Position numbers and translations under genes: made by a program
Shown here: positions 20,201-28,980 of the stretch, piece by piece
Position numbering within the stretch: position 1 is the stretch's first letter
Layout of the letters: each line of letters begins with the position of its first letter
The notes under the pieces: model-generated
The model's input: only the letters and a program-made list of their open reading frames with translations
What the model was told of the DNA's origin: nothing
Database searches by the model: none
Source: Parietichytrium sp. I65-24A
Taxonomy: Eukaryota; Sar; Bigyra; Thraustochytrida; Thraustochytriidae
Reading direction: 5' to 3'
NCBI GenBank assembly: GCA_012862575.1
Contig: BLSF01000018.1
Span: 191,680 to 255,679 of the forward strand
Length of the DNA: 64,000 nt

Positions 20201-20349
20201 ACAAAGCGCTCTACGAATCGCTGGCGTTCGTACACAAGCATGCAGGGCCGTACACATCCACGAACCAGCAGCTGCATCTTGCCTGTGACGACATGGTGGA
20301 CTGGATCGAAGCACAAGCTGTGGCGAAGGCACTTAGTAAGGGCGCATGA
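17227..20349 (+). CDS. IQCH: IQCH-like IQ-motif protein with ATP-grasp-like domain
   Basis: A 1040-residue protein similar in size and layout to animal IQCH (IQ motif-containing H), a sperm flagellum-associated calmodulin-binding protein. The N-terminus (about 1-330) is low-complexity and coiled. Tandem IQ motifs lie at about 411-458 (ELQRMFRGHSKRK and KKIQAIFRVFRLRR). The following conserved region includes VIYVAPLVLPQDVVSYYRKL, PGKVGEQDRLVALALNLPLLG and DDEFSGRGHAVID, and ends with VDYVAFFD and WAVDLDLSLTHS. These are the ATP-grasp-like blocks of the IQCH family. The frame runs upstream to 17119 through non-ATG codons; the first ATG is at 17227. Catalytic activity has not been established for the family. 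Its presence supports a flagellate life stage. Confidence 0.85.
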   Translation: MSSLMEERKHVQDVGRIILDVEKELQGLRRKLGQSAGSNAAELGSKVEEIIARAEKELHQKAEMVLSASISRAANSTATETLSSRSHLADRGAEEKDNFDRGHYGMIDKMVEKVKAGNSKTIQRPDSTESKSESRELPRSRNQSRRPIRSSLSRLRKERLESGNPASDENGDASISLYEMSNRGTDANLKQELYAGISGAVTQTKATVHQLSVVEQKSQGKRISLASENPALSGQFKMDVSGWSDEKESRTVQNAARATSPKPAFTPKSSKVSKVDIGKLEANKESLGESVQRIHEYEVSQEKSDLYIFVIREGSVQVRSPEFIAFRRKFTHIWGAVSAIITRMESWLLEFSVPLAYIDGGKVVKLANDDLCKPTTQDFLKCVCNIDQVSAIIKLPGRRFDQESEVVSQTRAATELQRMFRGHSKRKTYGERRLKSAAAKKIQAIFRVFRLRRDLRKRLQNKRAEHDSQWTQMQSDFVKSWPELSKRKRTIVHISSMSYAEAARLPMNHVRIIENLQMSRLTDLQDPDVEVIYVAPLVLPQDVVSYYRKLIQLGGVENGDRRLKFIYPENADRFPQHFCLSTMLLYSPKALNRIRTLTKNRQAYIVPGKVGEQDRLVALALNLPLLGPSPENSDFFGSKSGSKRVFHQAEVNIPPGAHDIYELHELVSTLAKLAAANLDFDKWLLKTDDEFSGRGHAVIDFSRYRPVLQLRQERAKHTAKAQESKAFWSRPDVQENARRKLEQSLRKDLKSITTVQCKERFPSWESYIRAFTQVGGVIEAVPEGITSSPTANIFVAPDGVVKFISAQDQLFSKTHAFQCIGNMFPQTSIPHAAMKGASIAVGRALHKQGVYGYAQVDYVAFFDASVNAMRLWAVDLDLSLTHSCSTYQFFSHLMRGGFMDERTGTFYIRRSSSVGGEDAQIVQEPRHFVSLRASQHPNLRTLAYGPFFNACRLHGVSFDLQLLKGSTFQLCDSLASCTLGVTCVATSAQEAYKALYESLAFVHKHAGPYTSTNQQLHLACDDMVDWIEAQAVAKALSKGA

Positions 20350-21169
20350 TCTGACCAAACATCCAAACTCCAAGCAACCATTGACTATTTAGATCCAAAC
20401 TTTTCGAAATCTTCTTCATCTTGACTCCGAGCACAGTGCCCAGCACCTATTTCGTCTCCAGAGAGGCAACCTTTGCTCCCTGTGCCTCTCCATCTCCATT
20501 GAACCTCAACTTTCGTTGGCGCTTCCCGACTCACGGGCATCAACATCATAATCATCATCATCATTCGCTCCCAGTAGTGTCCTTAACCGTATAATTTAGA
20601 ACATCATACAACCCCTCTATGACCAACTAATCCATAAGCAAATCCATAGCTAGTCCCTACTCCTGACGACGCACACCTTTCCATTGACCCATCTACTCAA
20701 CACCTTGAGACCTATTTGCGGAACGTATTTATCAGCTAAGTATAATCACTCTCTTTTCTTAAGTTGGAAAATGTTGGAAAAGTCACAGAAGAGACAAATG
20801 TAGTGCGCGTGATACTGCGCCAAAAGAAAGAAAGAACGAAAGTAAGTAAGAAAGAAAGAAAGTATGAAAGACCAGGGCAGTACAGAGCAGAACAATAGAT
20901 AAATACAAAGATTTTAAATAAAACATTGGAAAGCAAGGGCGGCTACGTTGAACACATTTGGAAACAAACTGTGGTCTTCAATTCCGCCACCCGCTTACCT
21001 CATCCGCTAACTAGTACTACGCCGGCGGACTCACCGCCGACCAAACCAAGCCACAAACCAAGCCAAGCGAAAGTGGCGAGAGACGTCTGCGGCTTAATTT
21101 CGCGTGGCATATTGGCATAGAGGGCAGCGCAGAGTGCGCAGAGAGCCAAACGCAGAACTCGGTGGAAAA
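20350..21169. other. Spacer between IQCH-like and carbonic anhydrase genes
   Basis: Holds the 3' UTR of the IQCH-like gene and the promoter of the carbonic anhydrase gene. A purine tract with AAGAAAGAAAG-like words lies at 20820-20870, and CATCAT repeats lie near 20548-20570. No gene was seen. Confidence 0.6.
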
Positions 21170-22482
21170 ATGCTGGCACGGATTTCGAGGCACGCCTTTG
21201 GGGTGCGCGCCCGCGGACTGCATGGAACTGCGCTGCTGAGGCATCGGGACGCTGGGCACAATGGGGATGACAGTGGCAAAGGCCACGGGCACGGCAGCAA
21301 GGGCGAAGATTGCCGCGAGACGGAGGAGCGAGTGCTGAAAGCTGTGGAAGATTACGTGCTGGAAGAGGAGAAGAAACGCGACCTGCCCGAAGAGCTGCTG
21401 GGGTCCATGCCAGACTTGGAAGATGTTTTGCGCGGGAACAAGAAGTGGGTGGAGAGAATGAATAAAGAGGATCCACAGTTCTTCAAGAGGCTCGGGAGCA
21501 AGCAGCAGCCGCGGTATCTGTACATCGGATGTAGCGACGCCAGGGTGGACCCCGGCAGGCTTATGGGACTTGATCAGGGAAAGCTTTTGTAAGTTGAGAG
21601 TGTTGCGGCGCCAGCTGGTCTGGGTTGGAAAGTGCGACTTACCTTGGAAATGCAATTGCAAAGCGTTCACCGCAACATTGGCAATGTGGTCTCTGGAACG
21701 GATCTGAATCTGCTTTCTGTCGTGGACTTTGCAGTCAACTATCTCAAGGTTCCTCACATTCTCGTGGTGGGGCACTATGACTGTGGAGCCGTGCGCGGCT
21801 CTCTTGCAAAACCAGAAGATGGTGGTCTTGGCATCGTTGTAAGTTCGTTTGCAAGCGCATCATTGGGAGAGAATCTCTGGAAATGAAACTGATCAGCTGA
21901 GTACGGTCGATGTGCCGATTCACACCAACACAGGAAAACTGGCTGCGCAATATTCGCGATGTAGCCCGTTTCCATCGCGAGGAGTTGCTTGGCATCCAGG
22001 ACCAAGAGGAGCGAGTTCGCCGATTGGTGGAGCTCAACGTGCAGGAACAATGTCTTAATGTCTTCAAAATAGGAACAGTGCAGCGCCGGAGACTTAAGAT
22101 GTTTGTTGTAAGTTATAATAATAATAATTTCATGGAAGGATGGAGACAAACACGCAGCACGAGAGCTTACTTCCCTTTCTTCGATAGCAAAAAAACTATG
22201 CCCTTCCACGCGTCCACGGCCTCGTGTTCGACCCTGCAAACGGTGTTTTGCAGAAGCTACCTCTGAACTTTAAAACTTTGGTAAGTCTTTGCAAATTGCT
22301 CCTAGCCCCTCTGACGTCCATTGTCATGTTTTGGTTGCGCACTCTGACTCGACACACTGTCACGTTGCTGATTCACATAATAGACGGAGCAAGACCGGGA
22401 TATATATGACTTGTACAAGCTTCCAGACTGGCTCCGCCGCTCTGACTCGTTCACTGGAGTCGGAAATGTCAAAGAAGAATAA
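21170..22482 (+). CDS. Beta-class carbonic anhydrase, mitochondrial-type, five exons
   Basis: Exons 21170-21588, 21664-21838, 21934-22107, 22188-22280 and 22384-22482 join to 319 residues. All four introns (75, 95, 80 and 103 bp) begin GTAAGT and end AG, and the phases match. The enzyme interconverts CO2 and bicarbonate. Zinc and catalytic motifs are complete: CSDARVDPGR (Cys ligand and the Asp-Arg pair) in exon 1, then FVHRNIGNVV formed across intron 1, and GHYDCGAV (His and Cys ligands) in exon 2. ENWLRNIRDV opens exon 3 and PRVHGLVFD lies in exon 4. The N-terminus MLARISRHAFGVRARGLH is basic and lacks acidic residues, as in mitochondrial presequences. A His/Gly/Asp/Lys-rich stretch follows. 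The exon-intron model is inferred from splice consensus and family alignment. Confidence 0.92.
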
Positions 22483-22532
22483 GAAAGACAATTTCCTGGC
22501 CGTCTGCGCACTCCAAGGAATAACCTGTCCTA

Positions 22533-23564
22533 TTACTGATGGGAGCCCAAAGTACGTGTGAACTCTTCTTCCGTAAATGTAAGCATTTTAGCCGCTTCGA
22601 GGTGAATCTTTTGACGTTTAAGCACGTCAATAAGTTTGAGCTGTTTTTTGAATGCTCCCAGCAAGTCTTGCTTTTGCCGATCAAGCCTTTTATTTTCAGC
22701 CTTCAAGCGTTTCAGCTCCCCTTCCGCAGAGTCCACCCCTGATCGATTCTCCTGTTCAGTTTTCTTCAGCTTCGACTTCAGCTTCTCCACCTCCTCCAGA
22801 GCGCGGAAGAGTCGAACATCCTTATTGTTAACCTCATTCTCGGCCTGCTTTGTGGACTTGTCCTGCTCTTTCAGTTCCCTATTCAGGCTGCTCAATTGCA
22901 TCTCCAAGCTTGCTACCTTTTCCCGAAGCTGCTCGGAATCCGTCTTGAACTTATCTCGAGAAGCCTCCAGAGTCTGGCACCTCTTCTGCAGCTTTGTGTT
23001 TTCCTCCTTAAACTGGGCAACCTTTTTCTTGGCCGTCTGGCTAGTTTCTGCCAGCCCCTTCGCCCTTTCCTGAGCTTTAGCCAGGTCCTCGGACAAGGTC
23101 TTCAGCTTGGCTCTCTGAAGGCGGATCACAGTGTCTGGCCGAAGTGCGTCTCCCGTGTCTCCGTTCGTATCTTCTTCTTGCTCCTCGTTGTTGCTCGAGC
23201 GATTCTTCGAGTGTGTGGGACCACCACGAGCCAGACTGCGCCTCTGTTTCTTGCCAGCCATTTTGGACTCTGCTTCTCCAGCGTTGCGGGGGGACCTTTC
23301 ATTCTCATCTTCTCCATCATCACTGTCTTGTCCATCTTGAATCGAAGACCTTCCAGTGCTCATCTGCGGGGAAGTGGGATTCTGAAGCCTATCCCGCGAA
23401 CTGATGCGATTCTTGCTGCTCGCCAAGTGTCTGCTCCCTGTCACAGAGGAAACATCGAGGCGTTGCATGGCTTGTTCGGCCTGGTTCAGAGCTCGCTGCT
23501 GACGAGCTTCCAGCTCCTCGTCCATGCGGAGCAGCTCTTGCTCGCGGTCTCGTAGCGATGCCAT
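22533..23564 (-). CDS. TEX9: TEX9-like coiled-coil protein
   Basis: A 343-residue protein with a short N-terminal helix (RDREQELLRMDEELEAR), a charged disordered middle (about 60-145) and a long coiled coil (about 148-335). It ends in the family signature LKRQKIHLEAAKML followed by FTEEEFTRTL, which is diagnostic of TEX9 (testis-expressed 9). In animals TEX9 is linked to centriolar satellites and flagellate cells; its biochemical role is not settled. The ATG at 23564 is the first in frame. Its stop lies 50 bases from the stop of the carbonic anhydrase gene on the other strand, so the 3' UTRs should overlap. With IQCH it forms a loose pair of flagellum-associated genes about 2 kb apart. Confidence 0.85.
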   Translation of the reverse strand: MASLRDREQELLRMDEELEARQQRALNQAEQAMQRLDVSSVTGSRHLASSKNRISSRDRLQNPTSPQMSTGRSSIQDGQDSDDGEDENERSPRNAGEAESKMAGKKQRRSLARGGPTHSKNRSSNNEEQEEDTNGDTGDALRPDTVIRLQRAKLKTLSEDLAKAQERAKGLAETSQTAKKKVAQFKEENTKLQKRCQTLEASRDKFKTDSEQLREKVASLEMQLSSLNRELKEQDKSTKQAENEVNNKDVRLFRALEEVEKLKSKLKKTEQENRSGVDSAEGELKRLKAENKRLDRQKQDLLGAFKKQLKLIDVLKRQKIHLEAAKMLTFTEEEFTRTLGSHQ

Positions 23565-25382
23565 TTCTTTTCACCAATTGTTGTGTGTGTGTCGCCCACT
23601 ATCGAACACGTTGCGTTATGTTATGCCCTGTTTCTCTTATGTCTCGCCTTAAAATCTCCGCTTCCTTTGCACCAAATTCACCGCCAGTTCAAAGTCTGCT
23701 TGGCCTATCCCCCGTCAAACGTTACCAGCTTGTATAGCGCTGTTCTAGCGGACACGTAAATATGCGAGTACACAATTGGTAGTTAGGTATGTATGTATGT
23801 ATGTATGTATGTATTGCTGTGGTTGAGAAGTACTCGAGTACACCAAGTCAATCGACTTGCTCCGAGATGGTCCTAAAAATAGAAGAATGAAAAACTGAAC
23901 GTTGGAGCGAACTGTTCGTGACTTTTCTTTCTGGTCGAAGAACTTGACGAGCACGTTCTCTGTTCCTCGTTGTACTACTGACCTTGGGTATTAGTCTTAG
24001 AGCCTTAAATCCTAAAGTGATGTTAATAAGTTCCATAAGTTTCACTTTCACAAACCTTATCCTGATCTTAGCAAACGATGTAAGTTCTGAGTACCAAAGT
24101 CTGTAACGGCTGGGTGTGGTGCACACATTTGTTGTACCAGTACCTCTCTAGCTAGTAGGCTGGAGATTAGATAGAGTTTTGCAGTTAGACAAGACGGATT
24201 TCAGATTTCAATTCCTCTTCAGTATCCAGCCGTTCTCAGGAGAAAGCTCAAACACATTGCCGAAGGCGCGTGGCCGCTTTTCTTCCATTTTTCCCGAAAT
24301 TCGGTCGACCACAAGATTAACTAAAACACAAGCTTCATGCACTCGGAAGTTAAAAGTGATGTACCAAAATCTAGCCCTCACAAGACGATCCACCTTTTGA
24401 CTGGCAATAAAAGCTTCCATGAGCACATCATCAAAATCATAATCAATAATAAGCAGCGCTAGGCTAAGTTATTGCGCAGCGCTTTAGTAGCTAAGAAGGA
24501 GTGTGCAAACGAGGCTAGCCGATTGTTAAGAAAGCCAATAGCTTCAGAAATAATGTGTAATAAGGTAAGATAAGAATAAATCTCGATGCTAATGTTCCAA
24601 GTAAATAAGCTTGTTACTGCTATAGGAATGGTGAAAGCACACACGAAATGAGATTAGACTTTCAGAGTATTGTACGAGGAAGATCCCACGCCCACGTCCA
24701 AGTGCTTTTGGCAAGACGTATAGTTTGAAATAGAGAAAAGAAAGAATAGAAGATAAAGAAAGGAAATTCAAGGAGTTCACACGACAGTCTTCGTTGCGCA
24801 CGATATGTCTGAGAAACCTGGAGCATCGGGGCATTCTACGACACATCTGTGGGTAGACGATTGAAAGTGTGGCCCCGAACTTTTTGCTCACAAAACTTAT
24901 CGTGGCTCACCTTCCCGCCGCACAGATTCACTTACTCGCTAGCTGCTGCTGCTGAGAAAAGGAAACGAAATCGGTCGAATTTGGGACGTTTCTTCTGTTT
25001 CTTCACATATGAAAGGCGCAGTCCACTTTGGTAGCTCGCAGTCCATCGGTAAATACCCCTTCGCTTGACCCTCACAAGAAGATTCCAAGCTCCAAAGTCT
25101 CGCCTAAGGGGAAACCCAAAGAGTGCACTCTTTCCCTTCCTCCCGAGCTCGTCTCACCATTCCCAACTCGCGTGTCAGGAGCACGTGGCTCTCGCAGCCG
25201 ACCGACTACATCACGTTTGCAAGGGGCGGTTCGCAAGCGCAAGCGCTGCTGAGCACGGAGTCGCGGCGTCGTTGTCGGTTTCGTCCAAGCAACAGGTACG
25301 GGAAAGGGCGAGAGAGGGCGGGAGAGCGGGAAGGATAGAGGTCGAGGGAGGTGCAGCGACACGCAGGTAAGGCAACTTCAGC
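23565..25382. promoter_or_regulatory. Divergent spacer between TEX9-like and 7-TM genes
   Basis: 1.8 kb containing the promoters of both divergent genes. It holds a (GTAT)7 microsatellite at 23787-23814, an AGTACTCGAGTAC palindrome at 23828-23840, and a long AT-rich stretch at 24000-24800 with no coherent frame. Near the right end the sequence ACAGGTACGG (about 25293) and GCAGGTAAGG (about 25366) look like splice donors, and ACTTCAG lies directly before the ATG at 25383. A spliced 5' leader or an upstream exon of the 7-TM gene is therefore possible. Confidence 0.5.
23787..23814. repeat. (GTAT)7 microsatellite
   Basis: Seven perfect GTAT units about 220 bases upstream of the TEX9-like start codon, in non-coding sequence. 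Confidence 0.95.
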
Positions 25383-26546
25383 ATGTGCAAGGATGACTTT
25401 GACTGTCCAGTGGGTTTCATGTGCTTTGCAAATGTAACCTGGCGACCGTCGGAAACACCGTTCTGTGACTGCAATGCATGGTTTGGTTGGACTGGGGACG
25501 ACTGCATGGGCTATGGCTTGACGACGTACTACATATTTGTCATCTCGATACTGCAAGGCGCAGCGGGGCTTGGATTCGGCGGCGTTGGCATCGCAATATG
25601 GCTTCGAGCGGCCTGGGTACTGAGGCGGACGAAGGGAAAGCTAATTAGTGCGACCATGATCACATACACTCAGAGCGTGCTCGCCCTCATCCTCTATGGC
25701 CTCTGGCACGTCTTCTATTTCCTGGAGGCGTTTTACCCAGACCGGACAACCGATGTCGGCAGGCTGGCTGGTCCAGAATGGAATCAGACTTCCACTTGGT
25801 CGAGAATAACTCGCCCACTAATCATTGCAACCCAAATTCTGGGAATTTATGCAATGATGAACGTTGCGATTGTGTGGTTAGAAATTAGCCACAAGACCAG
25901 CACGCTCAGTGATAAGGGATTCAAAAAGTACAGACGATACATGATAATCATGCAAGTCCTGTTTGCAATTGCTATGGTTGGCGGAGGCCTGACAGGCATG
26001 CTTGATTGGCTGGCTCTGCTGGGGGCCCCATTTGTTATTGGGCTCATCACTGTGATTTTTATCGGAAGGCGTCGAATGCTCCGTTTGCTGCGAGAAGCTC
26101 TGGACTATGTAGAGTGCGACGAAGCCGCCGGTGGGAGTACTGTTGCGATCGCATCGCACTCATCAAAATCGCAAACTGCCTCTCAGCAAAACAAAACCCA
26201 ATCCGAGAAAACGAGAGGAGCAATGAAGGCTATAAGGTGGTGCAGCTTGCATGTGGCTTGCGCTTGCGCTTTCGTTCTTTTGTCCGGAGTCATGTTCTTC
26301 ACCATGTCTAATTTTTTCGCCCCCACCTGGAAAGAATTCGCACCACTCAACACAATATCGTACATCACGGTCTGTGTTGACCTTTTGCCCCTCAGCGTTC
26401 TGTACGGTCTGGTCACCGTCTTCTTGTATACCGTGAGATCGATTCGCAAGCTCACCAAACAAGTACAGAAGCCCCCCGCAATCGTTGGCGTTCGAACTGG
26501 TGGTCCGCTGACGTCTATGCTCCCAATGACAGAAACGTGTTCTTGA
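25383..26546 (+). CDS. EGF-like 7-transmembrane orphan protein
   Basis: A 387-residue predicted membrane protein. Residues 2-41 hold six cysteines in an EGF-like spacing (C..C..C..CDC..WFGWTGDDC). Seven hydrophobic segments follow at about 48-70, 90-115, 140-165, 185-205, 208-227, 283-307 and 320-345. That predicts an outside N-terminus and a cytosolic tail of about 40 residues. One NVT site in the EGF part could be glycosylated. A long hydrophilic loop rich in Ser/Gln/Lys (about 240-280) lies between segments 5 and 6. No class-A GPCR motifs such as DRY or NPxxY were found, so receptor function is only a possibility. No cleavable signal peptide is visible from this ATG, so an additional 5' exon may exist. 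The stop is 101 bases from that of the aldehyde dehydrogenase gene. Confidence 0.75.
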   Translation: MCKDDFDCPVGFMCFANVTWRPSETPFCDCNAWFGWTGDDCMGYGLTTYYIFVISILQGAAGLGFGGVGIAIWLRAAWVLRRTKGKLISATMITYTQSVLALILYGLWHVFYFLEAFYPDRTTDVGRLAGPEWNQTSTWSRITRPLIIATQILGIYAMMNVAIVWLEISHKTSTLSDKGFKKYRRYMIIMQVLFAIAMVGGGLTGMLDWLALLGAPFVIGLITVIFIGRRRMLRLLREALDYVECDEAAGGSTVAIASHSSKSQTASQQNKTQSEKTRGAMKAIRWCSLHVACACAFVLLSGVMFFTMSNFFAPTWKEFAPLNTISYITVCVDLLPLSVLYGLVTVFLYTVRSIRKLTKQVQKPPAIVGVRTGGPLTSMLPMTETCS

Positions 26547-26647
26547 AAGTCTCCTTCAACGCAAGTGTTCCTAAAAGCGTCCTTCGGCATTCCAATGTAG
26601 TTTAAAACTTTGTTTCATTATTTTAAAAAAGACTCCTTTCTTGTACT

Positions 26648-28253
26648 CTAGTGCTGTAACGTGAGGGTTTTCACATGAACGTACTCGTCAATGCCGTATT
26701 TACTTCCCTCGCGACCCAGACCAGACTCTTTGACCCCTCCAAATGGCGCCATTTCAGAACTAATCAAGCCAGTGTTGCAGCCTACCATTCCGTACTCGAG
26801 ATTTTGGGTCATGTTAAATATGCGGGTCACATTTTTCGTGAAGACATAAGCCGCAAGCCCGGCACTGGTATTGTTTGCCTGCTCAATGACCTCCTCCTCA
26901 CTTTCAAACTTGATCAGTGGAGCAATTGGCCCGAAGATCTCCTCTCGTCCAACCTTCATGGAGCTGTTGCAGTTTGTGAGAACGGTTGGAGCGTAAAAAT
27001 TGCCGCTTTGATTGAGCCGCTTGCCGCCAATAAGGCAGGTTGCGCCCTTTTCAAGAGCGTCCTTCACCATGCCGTCGATTTTGTCCACCGCGGCTTGCGT
27101 AATGAGGGGGCCCATTTTCACATCCTGCTCATTAAATCTTCCAACCTTGATCCCCTTTACGCGCTCTACGAGGCGTCTCTGAAACTCGTCAAAGATGCCG
27201 CTCTGAACGTAAATCCGATTTGCGCAAACACAGGTTTGACCGCAGTTTCGAAATTTGGAATCAATGCAACCGTTGATTGCGGCATCCATGTCGGCGTCAT
27301 CAAATACAATGAATGGAGCGTCGCCTCCAAGCTCCATGGACACCTTCTTCACAGTATCCGCGCTCTGTTTCATGAGAATCTTGCCCACTCTGGTGGATCC
27401 AGTGAAGGATAGCTTCCTAATTCGAGGGTCTTCGCAAAATAACTCGCCCACAGTGCTGGAGCTCGACGAGAGCACCACGTTCAGAACTCCGGCTGGCAGC
27501 CCGACCTCTTCGCACATCTTGGCAATTGCAAGTGTGCTCAGTGGCGTCTCAGATGCAGGTTTAATCACCACGCTGCATCCTGCAGCGATGGCTGGAGCGG
27601 CTTTTCTTGCAATCATGGCGTTCGGGAAGTTCCACGGCGTAATCAACCTGAGCGCCAAACTCAAACTCAATTCGTTAGTGCTGCACAAAGAATGCGCAAC
27701 TCATAGCCAACGACAATCCATTCCATTAAACGTACCCGCACACTCCTACAGGCTCGCGAAACGTCATAACCTTCCTGGTCGCAGATGGTCCGGGAATCAC
27801 ATCGCCATAAACCCTCTTTGCCTCCTCCGCAAACCACTCAAAATAGCTTGCGCCGTAGAGAATCTCGCCCTTGGCCTCGGCAAGCGGTTTTCCAGACTCC
27901 ATGGCCAGAATCTCCCCCAGCTCGTTGACATTCTCGTGATGGAGATCCGCGATGCCGCGAAGATATTTGGCTCTGTCCTTGCAGCTGGAAACCCTAAACG
28001 ACTTAAACGCCGCTGACGCCGCGTCAATGGCCTTTTGGCACTGCTCCTTGTCCATGTCCGGCAAGCTCACAATCTTCTCTCCGCTGCTGGGATCCACGGC
28101 ATCGAAGCTCTTACCTACGGCCTCGGCTCCGAGCCATTTGCCGTCCACAAAAGCTTCGCTCTTCAGATACTTTCCCGTTCCTACTGACAGCGACCTGCTG
28201 CCGAGCCATTTCGCGCCGCTCTTCTTCACCCGAGCAGCTGATGCAGAGAGCAT
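26648..28253 (-). CDS. ALDH5A1: Mitochondrial succinate-semialdehyde dehydrogenase (ALDH5 type), two exons
   Basis: Exons 28253-27736 and 27647-26648 join to 505 residues across one 88-bp intron (GTACGT..CAG). The intron splits a Gly codon so that GVCG is followed by [11 protein letters not shown], the universal ALDH block. The N-terminus [20 protein letters not shown] is a likely mitochondrial presequence. Motifs: FTGSTRVGK (NAD site); the general-base Glu in MELGGDAP at about 277; and the catalytic Cys in GQTCVCANR at about 310. The paired CVC is typical of ALDH5A1/GabD enzymes, in which the two cysteines can form a redox switch. The C-terminal [11 protein letters not shown] matches the SSADH group. 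The reaction oxidises succinic semialdehyde to succinate in the GABA shunt. The intron model rests on consensus sites and perfect restoration of the domain. Confidence 0.93.
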
Positions 28254-28980
28254 TTTCAGACGTGGAAAAAACCAGCCAAGCTCAACTTTCTGCGCACCTT
28301 GCACCTATTTGACTGTGAATACTCTCTCTTGTCGCAAAACCTTACTAAGCTCTCCCTAACTCGATCGCGCTGGAGGACTACTACAAGTGAGCGTGAAGGT
28401 CCGCGCGGACTCAGGGCGTCAACTGAAACTTTTCAAGAGATTTCTCGCCCGTGCTCGCGTGGTGAGGCACAGCTCTCTCACGTTAGAGTAATTCACAACA
28501 AAACAACAAAAATCCAAAGATATGTCTCTGAATGGGAGACCCCAAGTCTCACCGAACTATTCACGAATACAATACAACTGGAAATGCAACAGAGCTACAG
28601 AGCCCTCGAAGACCCAATAACAATGCGATCGCCCATCGCCCATCGTCCATCGCTGATGCTACTTCAGCGCCACTTTGACCGCGCCCGAAGACTATTTCAA
28701 TTGAAAAGAGTCTTGATTGTGAAAACAGTAAGTAGAAAATGTTGAGCAGTGAGTGGGAATATATCGTCAGCACGACGCGCGAAGTATCTCCTGAGCGCCA
28801 AACGTTCGAAGAAACGGATGTCAAACCGAAATAGGGAGGTGGTTTATGGAGTCACAAGCCTTTCAAACACGGTTAGCTTACACTGCGACTGCGACATTGG
28901 ACGTTGGTTGGTTTCTTAATGCATGAAAGGGGCGAATCGGTTTTGAACGATCGAAGCAAAAGTTTATTTGTGGTTTGGTT
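28254..28980. other. Spacer upstream of SSADH gene
   Basis: Contains the SSADH promoter and the 3' UTR of the giant membrane-protein gene. Open frames at 28299-28745 lack any recognisable feature. No gene was seen. Confidence 0.6.

Noticed and set aside
23787-23814. Regular short repeats considered as CRISPR-like or telomeric
   Set aside because: Simple (GTAT)7 microsatellite without spacers; the other simple repeats are likewise uninterrupted.
28299-28745. 148-codon frame upstream of SSADH
   Set aside because: No features, and it lies across the probable promoter and leader of SSADH.
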